Below, piece after piece: positions 55,646-64,000 of a stretch of 64,000 bases of DNA. The stretch's first letter is position 1, and every line of letters begins with the position of its first letter. A program made the position numbers and the translations under genes. Origin of the DNA: Acinetobacter vivianii (GTDB lineage: Bacteria > Pseudomonadota > Gammaproteobacteria > Pseudomonadales > Moraxellaceae); assembly GCF_014635885.1 (NCBI RefSeq), contig NZ_BMDR01000006.1, forward strand, positions 62,001 to 126,000. The letters run 5' to 3'. The notes beneath the pieces were generated by a model, which was not told where the DNA came from, searched no databases, and worked only from the letters and a program-made list of their open reading frames with translations.

Positions 55646-55972
55646 ATGACAACGATTCAATACAAAGAAATTCAATATGACGGTCACTGCCAAGTTGAAA
55701 TCATTGATGAACAATTGGCACTTGATCTTGAACACTTTGCAGAAGCATGTGGTCAAAGTACCGAATGGGTCCTCAAACTGATCGATTATGATATTTTGCA
55801 AATCTCTGTCGATCCGCAAAGCTATCAGTTTATTGGTGAAGATGTCAGCCGTGCTCGGCGTGCCTATCGCCTGCAACGTGACTTTGATGCAAGCCTGTCA
55901 GCCGTAGCCGTGATGCTGGATTTAATCGATGAAGTGCAACAGCTTCGCAAACAGCTCAAGCATTTTCATTAA
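55646..55972 (+). CDS. cbpM: Chaperone modulator CbpM-like
   Basis: Protein of 108 residues starting 12 bases after cbpA and preceded by AAGGAG. The central part (LDLEHFAEACGQSTEWVLKL, RARRAYRLQRDFDASLSAVA) resembles CbpM/MerR-like modulators, which bind the J domain of CbpA and inhibit it. The C-terminal helix (VMLDLIDEVQQLRKQLKHF) is a likely coiled coil. The gene pair is the conserved cbpA-cbpM operon. Confidence 0.88.
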   Translation: MTTIQYKEIQYDGHCQVEIIDEQLALDLEHFAEACGQSTEWVLKLIDYDILQISVDPQSYQFIGEDVSRARRAYRLQRDFDASLSAVAVMLDLIDEVQQLRKQLKHFH

Positions 55973-56344
55973 CCAATATTCTTAATTTAACGAACAACTA
56001 GATAAAATCTGATACTCGAGGGGATCATCCACAACCTGAGCGAAGATAAACAAAGCACTGCTTTGTCTGAAGCGCAAGACGAACAGCTATGCTGTGAGTA
56101 TGGTATCAAAAGTGAACCTTGCGGAGCTTTAGTCGCTCCTCATGTGGATGACGCTGCCTTTGCTCTTGCGAAGCTTTAAACGCTTCTCAGGGCGAAACCA
56201 AAGTAAGGCGAGCCGGAACGAACCAAAGCGATTAAAGCTGTGGTGAAGTGCAAGACGAAGTAGTTAATCCTGAGAATGGATGAGAACTCAGTATGACTCT
56301 GCTAAAAATTACTTTTTAACAATGAAATATTTGAACGAAATCTG
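55973..56344. repeat. Repeat-like intergenic region with many inverted repeats
   Basis: No gene is seen in these 370 bases. They contain TCATCCACA and TGTGGATGA (9 bp), ACAAAGC/GCTTTGT, ACAGC/GCTGT, GAAGC/GCTTC, and two similar stretches AGCGCAAGACGAA and AGTGCAAGACGAA. The ends are loosely related in inverse orientation (ATACT and TCATCCA elements). The character is that of dispersed intergenic repeats, but without a clear boundary. Confidence 0.45.
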
Positions 56345-57568
56345 TTATTTCAGCTTGGTCATTTTCTCCACTTCTTTCAGCGTTTGCTTAATCGGTTCGT
56401 AGTCCAGAAACCATAATAAGTTTAAATTACGCTGCTTATGTTGCTGTGCCAGCAAATCAATCACACTCCGTTCACCGCGTCCAACCAGATGCTGACGATA
56501 GAAATAATATAGCAGCAACACGGTACTCATCAGCATTACGCCCAGCATGATCCAGAATCCAACAGGTGATTTCAGCCCGGGAATAAACTCGAAGTTCATC
56601 CCATATACACCCGTTAATAAGGTCAATGGCGCAAAAATGGCTGTGATAATGGCTAATATGCGCATGTTTTCATTGGTTTGATTGGCAATCGCAGAAAAGT
56701 GCAAGTCGATAGCCGACTGAATCGCATTACGCAAACGTAAGGTATGTTTCTGTACCCGTTCGACATGGCTCATCAGATCATTCAAACGCACCAGTAAAAT
56801 GTCTTGCGCCTTATGCTTATGCTCACCCACGACATGATGATAATTATCGACCAGCTCATCTCTAAACTCCTGCAAGGTTTCAATCTGCTCCTCACATAAA
56901 TTTTCGATTTGCTGAAATGCCATGTCTTCATGAAATAACTGATGCCATTGCTTAAAACGACGATTACCCTGTAACAACTGCTGCTGCCAATATTCAACCC
57001 GACGTGTTAACGGTGTGCGCAGATTCAGATAGCCATCAATCATGCTGTTCAGTAAGCGCAAGCAGAGGTCTGCGGGTGTCGCAGGTAATTTACGTGGTTT
57101 ATTCTGCTCGGCGATCGGACGTCCCATAATGGTCTGTAGTCGCTGTATATAGCTTTCGACTGCCTTATTGCCCTGCTCGCGTACACTCACCAGAAATTGT
57201 GGCGTCAGGATAAAACTCATTGGCGTGGTGGCGAGCCCAAAAACACTCTCATGGGATTCCAGAACATTCTCACTTTCAAGAATTTGGTCATCTGGGCTAA
57301 TTAACTTACGGAACACCAAGAGATCGTATTCTTCAACCGTATCAAAAGCACAAGGATGCTCAATATTGAGTAAATCGCGCATATGGAATTCATTCAAAAC
57401 CAATCCCGTATGCCGACAAATATCGCTTTGCCACGTCTCGGTATGATTGACCAGATCCTGTCTTAAACTATCGACCCACAAAAATTCCAGCGCGTGTTCT
57501 GCTTGTTGTTCTGTACTAATAAAAATTGTATTTTCACTGTTATGGCGATAAAAATAATAAAGCTGCAT
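56345..57568 (-). CDS. CorA-family magnesium/divalent cation transporter
   Basis: Membrane transporter of 407 residues with a large cytoplasmic N-terminal domain and two C-terminal helices. The signature GMN motif is visible in LTGVYGMNFEFIP, followed by the second helix in GFWIMLGVMLMSTVLLLYYFYR. The cytoplasmic part is longer than in classic CorA (about 316 residues), with the stretch LLLVRLNDLMSHVERVQKHTLRLR leading to the first helix. CorA and ZntB relatives cannot be separated by eye. It is followed on the minus strand by the repeat region; upstream is the dctA-type gene. Confidence 0.88.
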   Translation of the reverse strand: MQLYYFYRHNSENTIFISTEQQAEHALEFLWVDSLRQDLVNHTETWQSDICRHTGLVLNEFHMRDLLNIEHPCAFDTVEEYDLLVFRKLISPDDQILESENVLESHESVFGLATTPMSFILTPQFLVSVREQGNKAVESYIQRLQTIMGRPIAEQNKPRKLPATPADLCLRLLNSMIDGYLNLRTPLTRRVEYWQQQLLQGNRRFKQWHQLFHEDMAFQQIENLCEEQIETLQEFRDELVDNYHHVVGEHKHKAQDILLVRLNDLMSHVERVQKHTLRLRNAIQSAIDLHFSAIANQTNENMRILAIITAIFAPLTLLTGVYGMNFEFIPGLKSPVGFWIMLGVMLMSTVLLLYYFYRQHLVGRGERSVIDLLAQQHKQRNLNLLWFLDYEPIKQTLKEVEKMTKLK

Positions 57569-57656
57569 AGGACAATATGAATTTGGATAGCTACTGAAAT
57601 GCTGCCATGAAGCGTCGTAAAAAGCTATCGCTATTCAACCCGCTATTTCCTGCACA

Positions 57657-57687
57657 ATAAAAAAGCCTCACATGGAGGCTTTTTTAA
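57657..57687 (-). terminator. Intrinsic terminator of the dctA/gltP-type gene
   Basis: AAAAAAGCCTC and GAGGCTTTTTT flank a 5-nt loop, directly after the stop codon at 57699 on the minus strand, with T runs in both directions. Confidence 0.88.
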
Positions 57688-57698
57688 CAGATAAAAGA

Positions 57699-59024
57699 TT
57701 ATGCATCTTCTTTAACGATACCGTGCTTTAACGCCAGATCGAGTTGTTCTTTATCTAATGCCTTATCCCATTTCGCAACTACGATAGTCGCACATGCATT
57801 CCCGACAAGGTTGGTCAATGCACGACATTCAGACATGAAACGGTCAATACCTAAAATCAGCGCCATACCTGCAACTGGAATTGCTGGCACGACTGAAAGT
57901 GTAGCTGCCAAGGTAATAAAGCCTGCACCAGTGATTCCTGCTGCACCTTTAGAGCTCAGCATCGCCACCAATAAAATGGTGATCTGTTGAGTCAGCGTCA
58001 ATTCGATATTACATGCCTGCGCAATAAACAAGGCTGCCAAGGTCATATAAATATTGGTACCATCCAGATTAAATGAATAGCCTGTCGGAATGACCAAGCC
58101 GACCACTGATTTTTCACAGCCCGCCTTTTCCATTTTCGCCATCAATGAAGGTAATGCTGCTTCAGATGAACTGGTACCGAGTACCAACCAGAGTTCATCT
58201 TTAATATAACGAATCAGATCAATAATCGAGAAGCCGTTATAACGTGCGACTGCACCCAGAATCACAATGACAAACAGTAAAGCCGTAATATAGAAGGTCG
58301 CAATCAGTAACATCAAATTACCAATCGAGCTAATCCCATACGCACCAATGGTAAAGGCCATTGCACCAAACGCACCAATCGGCGCGAACTTCATCAACAT
58401 CCCGACCAAGGTAAAAACGGGATTGGTCAATTGTTGAAGAAAGTCTGTGACTGGACGGCCTAAATCACCTGATTTTGCCAAAGCCAAACCAAATAATACG
58501 GCAACGAATAGAACCTGAAGAATTTGTCCCGATACGAATGGGCTGACCAACGTATCTGGAATAATATTCATTAAGAAGCCAGTAATCGAAGATTCATGCG
58601 CCTTAGCTGCATATTCATCGACTTTGGTGCTGTGCAAGGTACTTGGATCAATATTTAAGCCATGACCTGGCTCAATCACATTTCCAACAATCAGGCCAAT
58701 AATCAAAGCCAAGGTTGAAAAGGTCAAGAAGTAAATCATTGCCTTCGCGGTGACACGCCCAACACTTCCAATATTTTTCATCCCTGCAATCCCTGTTACA
58801 ACCGTCAGGAAAATCACAGGAGCAATGATCATTTTCACCATTTTAATGAATGCTTCGCCCAGCGGCTTCAAGCTTTCACCAAACTCAGGAAAGAAATGAC
58901 CAAGTAGTATCCCCGCAACAATTGCGAAGATCACTTGTACATAGAGAATTTGATAGAACTTTGGTTTCTTGGGAGGTTGTTGGTCATCTTGACCTGCGGC
59001 TACATGATCGACAAGCATGTGCAA
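57699..59024 (-). CDS. C4-dicarboxylate/glutamate:cation symporter (DctA/GltP type)
   Basis: Transporter of 441 residues of the dicarboxylate/amino acid:cation symporter family, taking up succinate, fumarate, malate or glutamate with sodium or protons. The motifs are in standard form: [16 protein letters not shown] (first hairpin), [21 protein letters not shown] and [20 protein letters not shown] (second hairpin). Eight helices are expected. It is a separate unit with a terminator on its 3' side, upstream of the CorA gene. A paralogue with altered motifs is at 25690-26952. Confidence 0.92.
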   Translation of the reverse strand: MHMLVDHVAAGQDDQQPPKKPKFYQILYVQVIFAIVAGILLGHFFPEFGESLKPLGEAFIKMVKMIIAPVIFLTVVTGIAGMKNIGSVGRVTAKAMIYFLTFSTLALIIGLIVGNVIEPGHGLNIDPSTLHSTKVDEYAAKAHESSITGFLMNIIPDTLVSPFVSGQILQVLFVAVLFGLALAKSGDLGRPVTDFLQQLTNPVFTLVGMLMKFAPIGAFGAMAFTIGAYGISSIGNLMLLIATFYITALLFVIVILGAVARYNGFSIIDLIRYIKDELWLVLGTSSSEAALPSLMAKMEKAGCEKSVVGLVIPTGYSFNLDGTNIYMTLAALFIAQACNIELTLTQQITILLVAMLSSKGAAGITGAGFITLAATLSVVPAIPVAGMALILGIDRFMSECRALTNLVGNACATIVVAKWDKALDKEQLDLALKHGIVKEDA

Positions 59025-59222
59025 TATTCCTTCATATTGAGATGAACAAATAGACTTCCGACTGTCTATCTAAAACCACATAAATACGGCAGGCACGGAA
59101 ATTTGGGGAATTCTACGTTAGTTGTTGGGCTCAGATTTAAAGCATTAGACTAATGTCTAATATAAAGAAATTTTATGTTTACAGTTTCAACTTTTTATAT
59201 TTATAACAATCATTAACTTAAT

Positions 59223-59258
59223 AAAAAAAGCGCATTGTTTGTACAATGCGCTTTTTTT
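59223..59258 (-). terminator. Intrinsic terminator of pnp
   Basis: AAAAAAAGCGCATTGT and ACAATGCGCTTTTTTT pair around a 4-nt loop, immediately after the pnp stop on the minus strand. Confidence 0.92.
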
Positions 59259-59278
59259 AGTCGAAAGACTGAGCTAGC

Positions 59279-61372
59279 TTATGCTTGCTCGATATCTTTC
59301 ATTGTCAACTTGATACGACCACGGTTGTCGACATCAGCAACTTGTACTTTAACTTCCTGACCTTCTTTCAATACGTCAGTCACATTCGCAATACGCTCAT
59401 TTGAGATTTGTGAAATGTGAAGTAAGCCATCAGTACCCGGCATGATGTTGACGAATGCACCGAATTCTACAATACGGATTACTTTACCGTCATAGATCTT
59501 ACCTGGTTCAACCTCAGCAGTAAGTGCTTGAATTTTTGCAATCGCAGCACGAGCAGCAGCTTTAGTTTCACCAAATACGCGAACTGTACCGTTATCTTCA
59601 ATATCAATTGCAGCTTTAGTTTCTTCAGTAATGGCACGAATCGTTGCGCCGCCTTTACCAATAACATCACGGATCTTGTCTGGATTGATGTTAATCACTT
59701 CAAATGTCGGTGCATTCGCACTGATTTCTGCACGCGCACGTGAAATCACTTTATTCATTTCATTGAGGATGTGCATACGACCAGCAAATGCTTGGTTTAA
59801 TGCAACTTCCATGATTTCTTCAGTGATACCTTCGATCTTGATATCCATTTGAAGTGCAGTAATACCGTTTGCAGAACCTGCGACTTTAAAGTCCATATCA
59901 CCTAAGTGATCTTCATCACCCAAGATGTCAGAAAGAACTGCGAAACGCTCGCCTTCTTTCACTAGGCCCATTGCGATACCCGCAACTGGTGCTTTAAGTG
60001 GAACACCTGCATCCATAAGTGATAATGAAGCACCACATACAGAAGCCATTGAAGATGAACCGTTAGATTCAGTGATATCAGAAACGATACGAATTACGTA
60101 CGGGAAGCGGTCAGCCGCTGGAAGTACAGCTTGAACACCACGACGTGCTAAACGGCCATGACCGATTTCACGACGCTTAGGACCAGATTCACGACCAGTT
60201 TCACCTACAGAGTATGCAGGGAAGTTATAGTGCAACATGAAGTTGTCAGTTTTCGTACCTGAAAGGGTATCAACCATCAACGCATCACGCGTGTTACCCA
60301 AAGTTGTTGTAACCAACGCCTGAGTTTCACCACGTGTAAATAATGCAGAACCATGTGCACGGTCTAATACACCAACTTGTACGTCGATACCACGAACAGT
60401 TTTGGTATCACGACCATCAATACGCGGCTTACCAGACAAGATGTTGTCACGTACTGTACGGTATTTAAGGTCTTCAAATAATTCATTTACTTCGTCAGCA
60501 ATACCAGTCTCGTCATTTTCAGGAACGAACTGAGCAACCGCTTCTGCATAAAGTGCATCAAGTGCCGCATAACGGTCTTGTTTGATTGCAATGGTATATG
60601 CTTCAGAAATCTTCGCTTCGAAAGCTGCTTTTAATTGCTCAAGAAGCACTTCGTTTTTGCTTGGAGCAACCCAAGTTGATTCAACTGCGCCCGCAGCAGC
60701 AGCAAATTCTTTAATCGCTTGAATTGCGATTTGCATTTCGTCATGACCGAAAAGAACAGCACCAAGCATTTGGTCTTCTGAAAGCTCTTTCGCTTCAGAT
60801 TCAACCATTAATACTGCAGATTCAGTACCAGCAACAACAAGATCAAGGTCAGATTGTGCAAGTTGTTCGAAGTTCGGGTTAAGAACGTATTCACCGTTAA
60901 TTAAACCAACACGCGCACCACCGATTGGACCACGGAATGGTGTACCTGCAATTGACAATGCAGCAGATGTACCTAGCATTGCAGCAATATCGGCATCCAT
61001 GGTTTTGTCAGAAGAAACAACAGTTGCTGTTACTTGAATTTCGTTGAAGTAACCTTCTGGGAACAACGGACGGATTGGACGGTCGATCAAACGTGAAATT
61101 AAAGTTTCAGCTTCAGAAGCACGACCTTCACGCTTACCGTAACCACCAGGGATACGACCAGCAGCATATTGTTTTTCTTGGTAGTTAACAGTCAACGGGA
61201 AAAAGTCTTGACCCGCTTTTGCTTTAGGTTGGGCAACAACTGCAACCAGAACAGTCACGCCACCCATGGTAACTAAAACTGTATTGGCTTGACGTGCAAC
61301 ACGACCCGTTTCTAAAACAACTTGATGTTGACCAAATTGAAATTCTTTACGAATGATATTAAACATTGACAT
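59279..61372 (-). CDS. pnp: Polyribonucleotide nucleotidyltransferase PNPase
   Basis: 3'-5' phosphorolytic exoribonuclease of 697 residues and a component of RNA degradosomes. Two RNase PH domains, a KH domain ([21 protein letters not shown], about 560-580) and a C-terminal S1 domain ([19 protein letters not shown]) are in the expected order. The catalytic stretches [18 protein letters not shown] and [14 protein letters not shown] are complete. AGGAAAA precedes the ATG. It follows rpsO in the classic rpsO-pnp order. Confidence 0.97.
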   Translation of the reverse strand: MSMFNIIRKEFQFGQHQVVLETGRVARQANTVLVTMGGVTVLVAVVAQPKAKAGQDFFPLTVNYQEKQYAAGRIPGGYGKREGRASEAETLISRLIDRPIRPLFPEGYFNEIQVTATVVSSDKTMDADIAAMLGTSAALSIAGTPFRGPIGGARVGLINGEYVLNPNFEQLAQSDLDLVVAGTESAVLMVESEAKELSEDQMLGAVLFGHDEMQIAIQAIKEFAAAAGAVESTWVAPSKNEVLLEQLKAAFEAKISEAYTIAIKQDRYAALDALYAEAVAQFVPENDETGIADEVNELFEDLKYRTVRDNILSGKPRIDGRDTKTVRGIDVQVGVLDRAHGSALFTRGETQALVTTTLGNTRDALMVDTLSGTKTDNFMLHYNFPAYSVGETGRESGPKRREIGHGRLARRGVQAVLPAADRFPYVIRIVSDITESNGSSSMASVCGASLSLMDAGVPLKAPVAGIAMGLVKEGERFAVLSDILGDEDHLGDMDFKVAGSANGITALQMDIKIEGITEEIMEVALNQAFAGRMHILNEMNKVISRARAEISANAPTFEVININPDKIRDVIGKGGATIRAITEETKAAIDIEDNGTVRVFGETKAAARAAIAKIQALTAEVEPGKIYDGKVIRIVEFGAFVNIMPGTDGLLHISQISNERIANVTDVLKEGQEVKVQVADVDNRGRIKLTMKDIEQA

Positions 61373-61509
61373 GTATTATATTTTCCTAGTTTTATTCTAG
61401 TGAGACCCCTAAGGTTTGGCATTCAGACCACCACTAGCGTGTGGATAAATGACAAAGCTTAGAAGCCATCGCACTAGATCAAAAATTTTTAAATAAAAGT
61501 TAAACACAA

Positions 61510-61561
61510 AGAAGGAGCGAACAAGCGCCCCTTCTAAAATCACCTAACGGAAATTAGGTGA
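61510..61561 (-). terminator. Two hairpins in the rpsO-pnp intergenic region
   Basis: A stem AGAAGG...CCTTCT (61510-61535) and a perfect 8-bp stem TCACCTAA/TTAGGTGA (61540-61561) lie between rpsO and pnp, on a 250-base spacer. In E. coli this region holds the rpsO terminator and RNase III/E processing sites that control pnp; the structures here are in the same place. Confidence 0.65.
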
Positions 61562-61624
61562 AACTCTCTTTTCAGCGATAAGGCATTGCAACATGCGAAA
61601 TAGCGAAAACAAAGTAAAATCGAA

Positions 61625-61894
61625 TTAACGACGTAAACCTAATGCGCCGATCAAAGCAACATAACGACCGTGATCTTTACCGTTTAAGTAGTCAAGTAAT
61701 TTACGACGTTGGTTTACCATACGAATCAAACCACGACGGCTGTGATGGTCGTGTTTGTGTTCTTTAAAGTGACCTTGCAAATCATTGATTTGAGCAGACA
61801 ATAAAGCAACTTGTACTTCAGGTGAACCAGTGTCGTTTTCAGCACGAGCAAATTTAGCGATGATCTCTGCGCGATCTGCGTTAGTTAAAGCCAT
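61625..61894 (-). CDS. rpsO: 30S ribosomal protein S15
   Basis: Ribosomal protein of 89 residues that binds the central domain of 16S rRNA. The sequence shows the family pattern: [40 protein letters not shown] and [15 protein letters not shown]. It is the first gene of the rpsO-pnp unit. Confidence 0.98.
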   Translation of the reverse strand: MALTNADRAEIIAKFARAENDTGSPEVQVALLSAQINDLQGHFKEHKHDHHSRRGLIRMVNQRRKLLDYLNGKDHGRYVALIGALGLRR

Positions 61895-61934
61895 TCGATT
61901 TCTCCGAGATGCTTAAAAAATAAAATGATATTGA

Positions 61935-61952
61935 TCAGTTGAAAACAACTGA
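61935..61952 (-). promoter_or_regulatory. Hairpin in the rpsO leader
   Basis: TCAGTTG (61935-61941) pairs with CAACTGA (61946-61952) around an AAAA loop, about 40 bases upstream of the rpsO start. S15 represses its own mRNA through leader structures in other bacteria; a similar role here is speculative. Confidence 0.4.
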
Positions 61953-62110
61953 CTGCCGTGCATCACTACAGCAAGGCGCTATTTTAAGTGATCTATCGCT
62001 ATATTGCAAAATTGTTTTATGTTTGCTGGCATTTCGGCAGCTGACAGCATTGCACAAAATAGGCACACTACCCTTGCTCTGTTTAGATTCATGACAGAGG
62101 AAAAAAGAAA

Positions 62111-62173
62111 ATGAAAAAATTGCGAGGGATGCGTGAAAATTTTATCAACCAATACTTGCTACGTTCCACATGA
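62111..62173 (+). CDS. Short overlapping ORF upstream of the serine hydrolase
   Basis: A 20-codon ORF (beginning MKKLRGMREN) starts at an ATG preceded by AGAGG at ten bases. It overlaps the first part of the GTG-started serine hydrolase in another frame and ends with TGA at 62171. It may be a leader ORF or chance. Confidence 0.25.
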   Translation: MKKLRGMRENFINQYLLRST

Positions 62174-63431
62174 CCTCAATCAGGTGATTCGCACCAAAGA
62201 TGAGGTTTCGGCTGAATTGGGTGGCATGACAGAAAAGCAGATTCAAAAAATCTGGGGCAGTGTCGAAGCGCTCTATAAAACGGGGAATTATCCACTCATC
62301 ACTTTATGTTTACGCCGACAAGGACAGATTTTGTTAAACCGCAGTATTGGTTATGCGCAAGGCAACTCGACGGAAGGCTTAGCGCCTGATGCCAAGATTG
62401 CAACACCAGATACACCAGTATGCCTGTTTTCTGCATCTAAAATGGTGACAGCCATGTTGGTGCATATGCTGGATGAGCGTGGCGACCTGAATTTACTTGA
62501 TCCGATTAGCTATTACATTCCTGAATATGGCGTCAATGGCAAACGCCGTGCCACGATTTTTCATTTACTTTCACATCGTGGCGGCATTCCACGTATTGAT
62601 AGCGAAGTAACACCAGAACTGCTCTTTAATCAGGAAGAAATCTTAAAACTGCTTTATGCCGCGAAACCAGTTTCCCCTTCAGGTACGCATCTTGCCTATC
62701 ATGCCGTCACTGCGGGTTATATTCTGGGTGAAATCGTTCAACGCGTGACAGGACAAAGTGTTCGCGAATTCCTCGCGGAACACATCGAAAAACCGATGGG
62801 CTTAGACTATTTTAACTATGGTTTAAAACAAGAATATCGCGATGATGTTGCCTTGAACTATGCCACAGGGATTCATCCAAGCTTAGGCACAGATTTTTAC
62901 CTCAACCATGTGTTAGGAGGTGGTCTGCAACTGGCGGTGGATGTCACCAATGATCATCGCTTTATGGATACGATTTGTCCTGCGGGTAACATTTATACCA
63001 GTGCTGAACAAGCGGGACGATTTTTTGAAATGCTGCTGAGTGGTGGTGAATATCAAGGCAAGCAAATCATGAGTGAAAAAACCGTATTCCGCTCAACCTT
63101 GCCGACCTCTGGCATTAGTCTGGATCGAACCCTATTAGCACCGATGCGCTATGCGCTGGGCCCAATGCTGGGTAGTAATCCTGTTGGCTTATTTGGTCCA
63201 ATGACAGGTCAGGCGTTTGGTCATATCGGTTTCTCAAATATTTTGTGTTGGGCTGATCCTGAACGTGACATTAGTGTGTCATTGCTCACCACAGGTAAAT
63301 CGGTGGTAGGTACACATCTGCCTGCACTGGCAAAAACGTTGTACCAGATCTCCACAAATTGTCCAAAAATTCCGAAAAATCAGCGCCGCTCACTGTTTGC
63401 GACCGATCGTACTGAGGCGGATTTAGTCTAA
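62133..63431 (+). CDS. Beta-lactamase-fold serine hydrolase (class C/EstB-like)
   Basis: Protein of 432 residues in the serine beta-lactamase/penicillin-binding-like superfamily. The SxxK motif is S100-A-S-K103 in CLFSASKMVTAML; the second motif tyrosine is Y189 in LAYHAVTAGY; the third motif is HIG in FGHIGFSN rather than KTG. There is no signal peptide, so it is more likely a cytoplasmic esterase or peptidase of the EstB type than a beta-lactamase. The start is the GTG at 62133, with GAGGG four bases ahead. It is divergent from rpsO. Confidence 0.85.
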   Translation: MKILSTNTCYVPHDLNQVIRTKDEVSAELGGMTEKQIQKIWGSVEALYKTGNYPLITLCLRRQGQILLNRSIGYAQGNSTEGLAPDAKIATPDTPVCLFSASKMVTAMLVHMLDERGDLNLLDPISYYIPEYGVNGKRRATIFHLLSHRGGIPRIDSEVTPELLFNQEEILKLLYAAKPVSPSGTHLAYHAVTAGYILGEIVQRVTGQSVREFLAEHIEKPMGLDYFNYGLKQEYRDDVALNYATGIHPSLGTDFYLNHVLGGGLQLAVDVTNDHRFMDTICPAGNIYTSAEQAGRFFEMLLSGGEYQGKQIMSEKTVFRSTLPTSGISLDRTLLAPMRYALGPMLGSNPVGLFGPMTGQAFGHIGFSNILCWADPERDISVSLLTTGKSVVGTHLPALAKTLYQISTNCPKIPKNQRRSLFATDRTEADLV

Positions 63432-63446
63432 TTTATGTGTAAAAAA

Positions 63447-63473
63447 TAAGGAGGTTGATTATCAACCTCCTTA
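63447..63473 (-). terminator. Terminator of the last gene
   Basis: TAAGGAGGTTGA (63447-63458) and TCAACCTCCTTA (63462-63473) form a perfect 12-bp stem with a 3-nt loop. On the minus strand it is followed by a T run, so it ends the gene at 63485. Confidence 0.85.
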
Positions 63474-63484
63474 CTTCCACCAGC

Positions 63485-64000
63485 TTAACTCGCAGCATCT
63501 AAAGCTGGCTGTTGCTGATCCAGTTTAGATTGCTGGAATGAGTCCATCAGTTGCTGTTGCTGTACCTCTGGATCTTTGGAGCACATTATTTTCTGCTCAC
63601 TCAATTTTTTATCGATTTCCTGACCTTGCCGACTACGTCTCGGCTCAAAAACCGTTCTTTGATAGAAATAACTAAACGGTTCTGCATTGAATAAGAAGCC
63701 ATATTTTGAGTCATGAACATATTGCTGATAAAAATCAGCGACAGGTTGGATGGTGTCCCGCTCCCAACTTTCTAGCTCCCAGCCGTCAATACTAATCAGA
63801 TATTCATAAAGTTTAGACACTGGTGATAAAACACGGAAAATATTGATACCACCGTTCTTGGAAGCAGTAAAATTCTGACTGGCTCTCAAGCGTCTGATTT
63901 CCTCCGCCATACTGGCAGGGCCAAAAGCTGCAACTGAATAATCTACCGTTCTACGCATTGTCCCCTTACGTTCCTGCTCAGTCGCAATTGCTTCACCGCT
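63485..64000 (-). CDS. Unidentified protein, C-terminal part (gene runs off the window)
   Basis: The frame is open from the stop at 63485 to the window end without interruption, including 14 codons above the ATG at 63958. Those codons and the following MRRTVDYSVAAFGPASMAEE read as continuous protein, so the gene probably begins beyond 64000; a start at 63958 with AAGGGG ahead is the alternative. Visible stretches are SKLYEYLISIDGWELESWER and YGFLFNAEPFSYFYQR, and the C terminus is glutamine-rich. No family is recognised. Confidence 0.65.
   Translation of the reverse strand, partial: SGEAIATEQERKGTMRRTVDYSVAAFGPASMAEEIRRLRASQNFTASKNGGINIFRVLSPVSKLYEYLISIDGWELESWERDTIQPVADFYQQYVHDSKYGFLFNAEPFSYFYQRTVFEPRRSRQGQEIDKKLSEQKIMCSKDPEVQQQQLMDSFQQSKLDQQQPALDAAS

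Noticed and set aside
62133..63431. Acquired beta-lactamase
   Set aside because: SxxK is present, but the third motif is HIG instead of KTG, there is no signal peptide, and the genes to the left, rpsO-pnp, are core genes. An esterase or peptidase is more likely.
1..64000. CRISPR array, integron, prophage or complete insertion sequence
   Set aside because: I saw no evenly spaced direct repeats, integrase, transposase or phage structural gene in the window.

Overview
The window is a stretch of bacterial chromosome that reads as Acinetobacter (Moraxellaceae). The evidence is protein-level resemblance and gene order: an AbeM-type MATE pump, a compact pqqABCDE operon, gspF and gspG standing apart from other type II secretion genes, an rppH-ptsP pair as in Pseudomonas and Acinetobacter, and a moderately AT-rich base composition. 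The species cannot be fixed from sequence alone. No prophage, transposase, CRISPR array or secretion island is visible. Nearly all genes are chromosomal housekeeping or metabolism; the unusual content lies in leaders, intergenic structures and a few uncharacterised proteins.

Layout. 0-11 kb: HAD phosphatase, rppH, ptsP, a YbaY-like lipoprotein, a clade-3-type catalase, a metallo-hydrolase, a GST with a WYL regulator, then rluC-gph. 11-17.7 kb: a structured leader of roughly 700 bp and rne, a fatty acyl-CoA synthetase, and two identical tRNA-Lys genes separated by three perfect hairpins. 17.8-25.6 kb: hemW, a YdcZ-type transporter and the AbeM-like pump, an AarF/UbiB kinase, Zur-box-controlled L31 type B, a fluoride riboswitch with crcB and DUF190, a HopJ-family protein, a flavin reductase and a GFA protein. 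25.7-33.5 kb: a divergent dicarboxylate symporter, trmB-like and baiN-like genes, yacG, and the pqqABCDE operon ending in a translationally coupled M19 dipeptidase.

33.9-45.3 kb: an unrecognised 578-residue helical protein, a glyoxalase-II-like hydrolase, hemH, a DUF4062 protein, murI, DUF1285, ETF-ubiquinone oxidoreductase, tusA-like, corC-lnt and a CsaA-like protein. 45.5-56 kb: small membrane proteins, gspF-gspG, priA, a MITE-like palindromic element with 20-bp terminal inverted repeats, a Kef-type antiporter, hsp33, a LysE exporter, cbpA-cbpM, and a second repeat-like region. 56.3-64 kb: a CorA-type transporter, dctA/gltP-type symporter, pnp, rpsO, a beta-lactamase-fold serine hydrolase and a partial unknown gene.

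How it works together. RNA turnover is strongly represented (rppH, rne, pnp with rpsO). Redox and cofactor supply is represented by pqq, hemH, hemW, ETF-QO and catalase. Stress responses include fluoride export, the zinc-sparing ribosomal protein L31B, Hsp33, CbpA/CbpM and catalase. The most noteworthy signals are the crcB leader (promoter, riboswitch, competing hairpin, and a 24-codon upstream ORF ending at the crcB ribosome binding site), the MITE-like element, a perfect CRP-type site beside pqqA, the hairpin-rich tRNA-Lys spacer, the dipeptidase fused into the pqq operon, and the orphan 578-residue protein. No large new multi-gene system was found.
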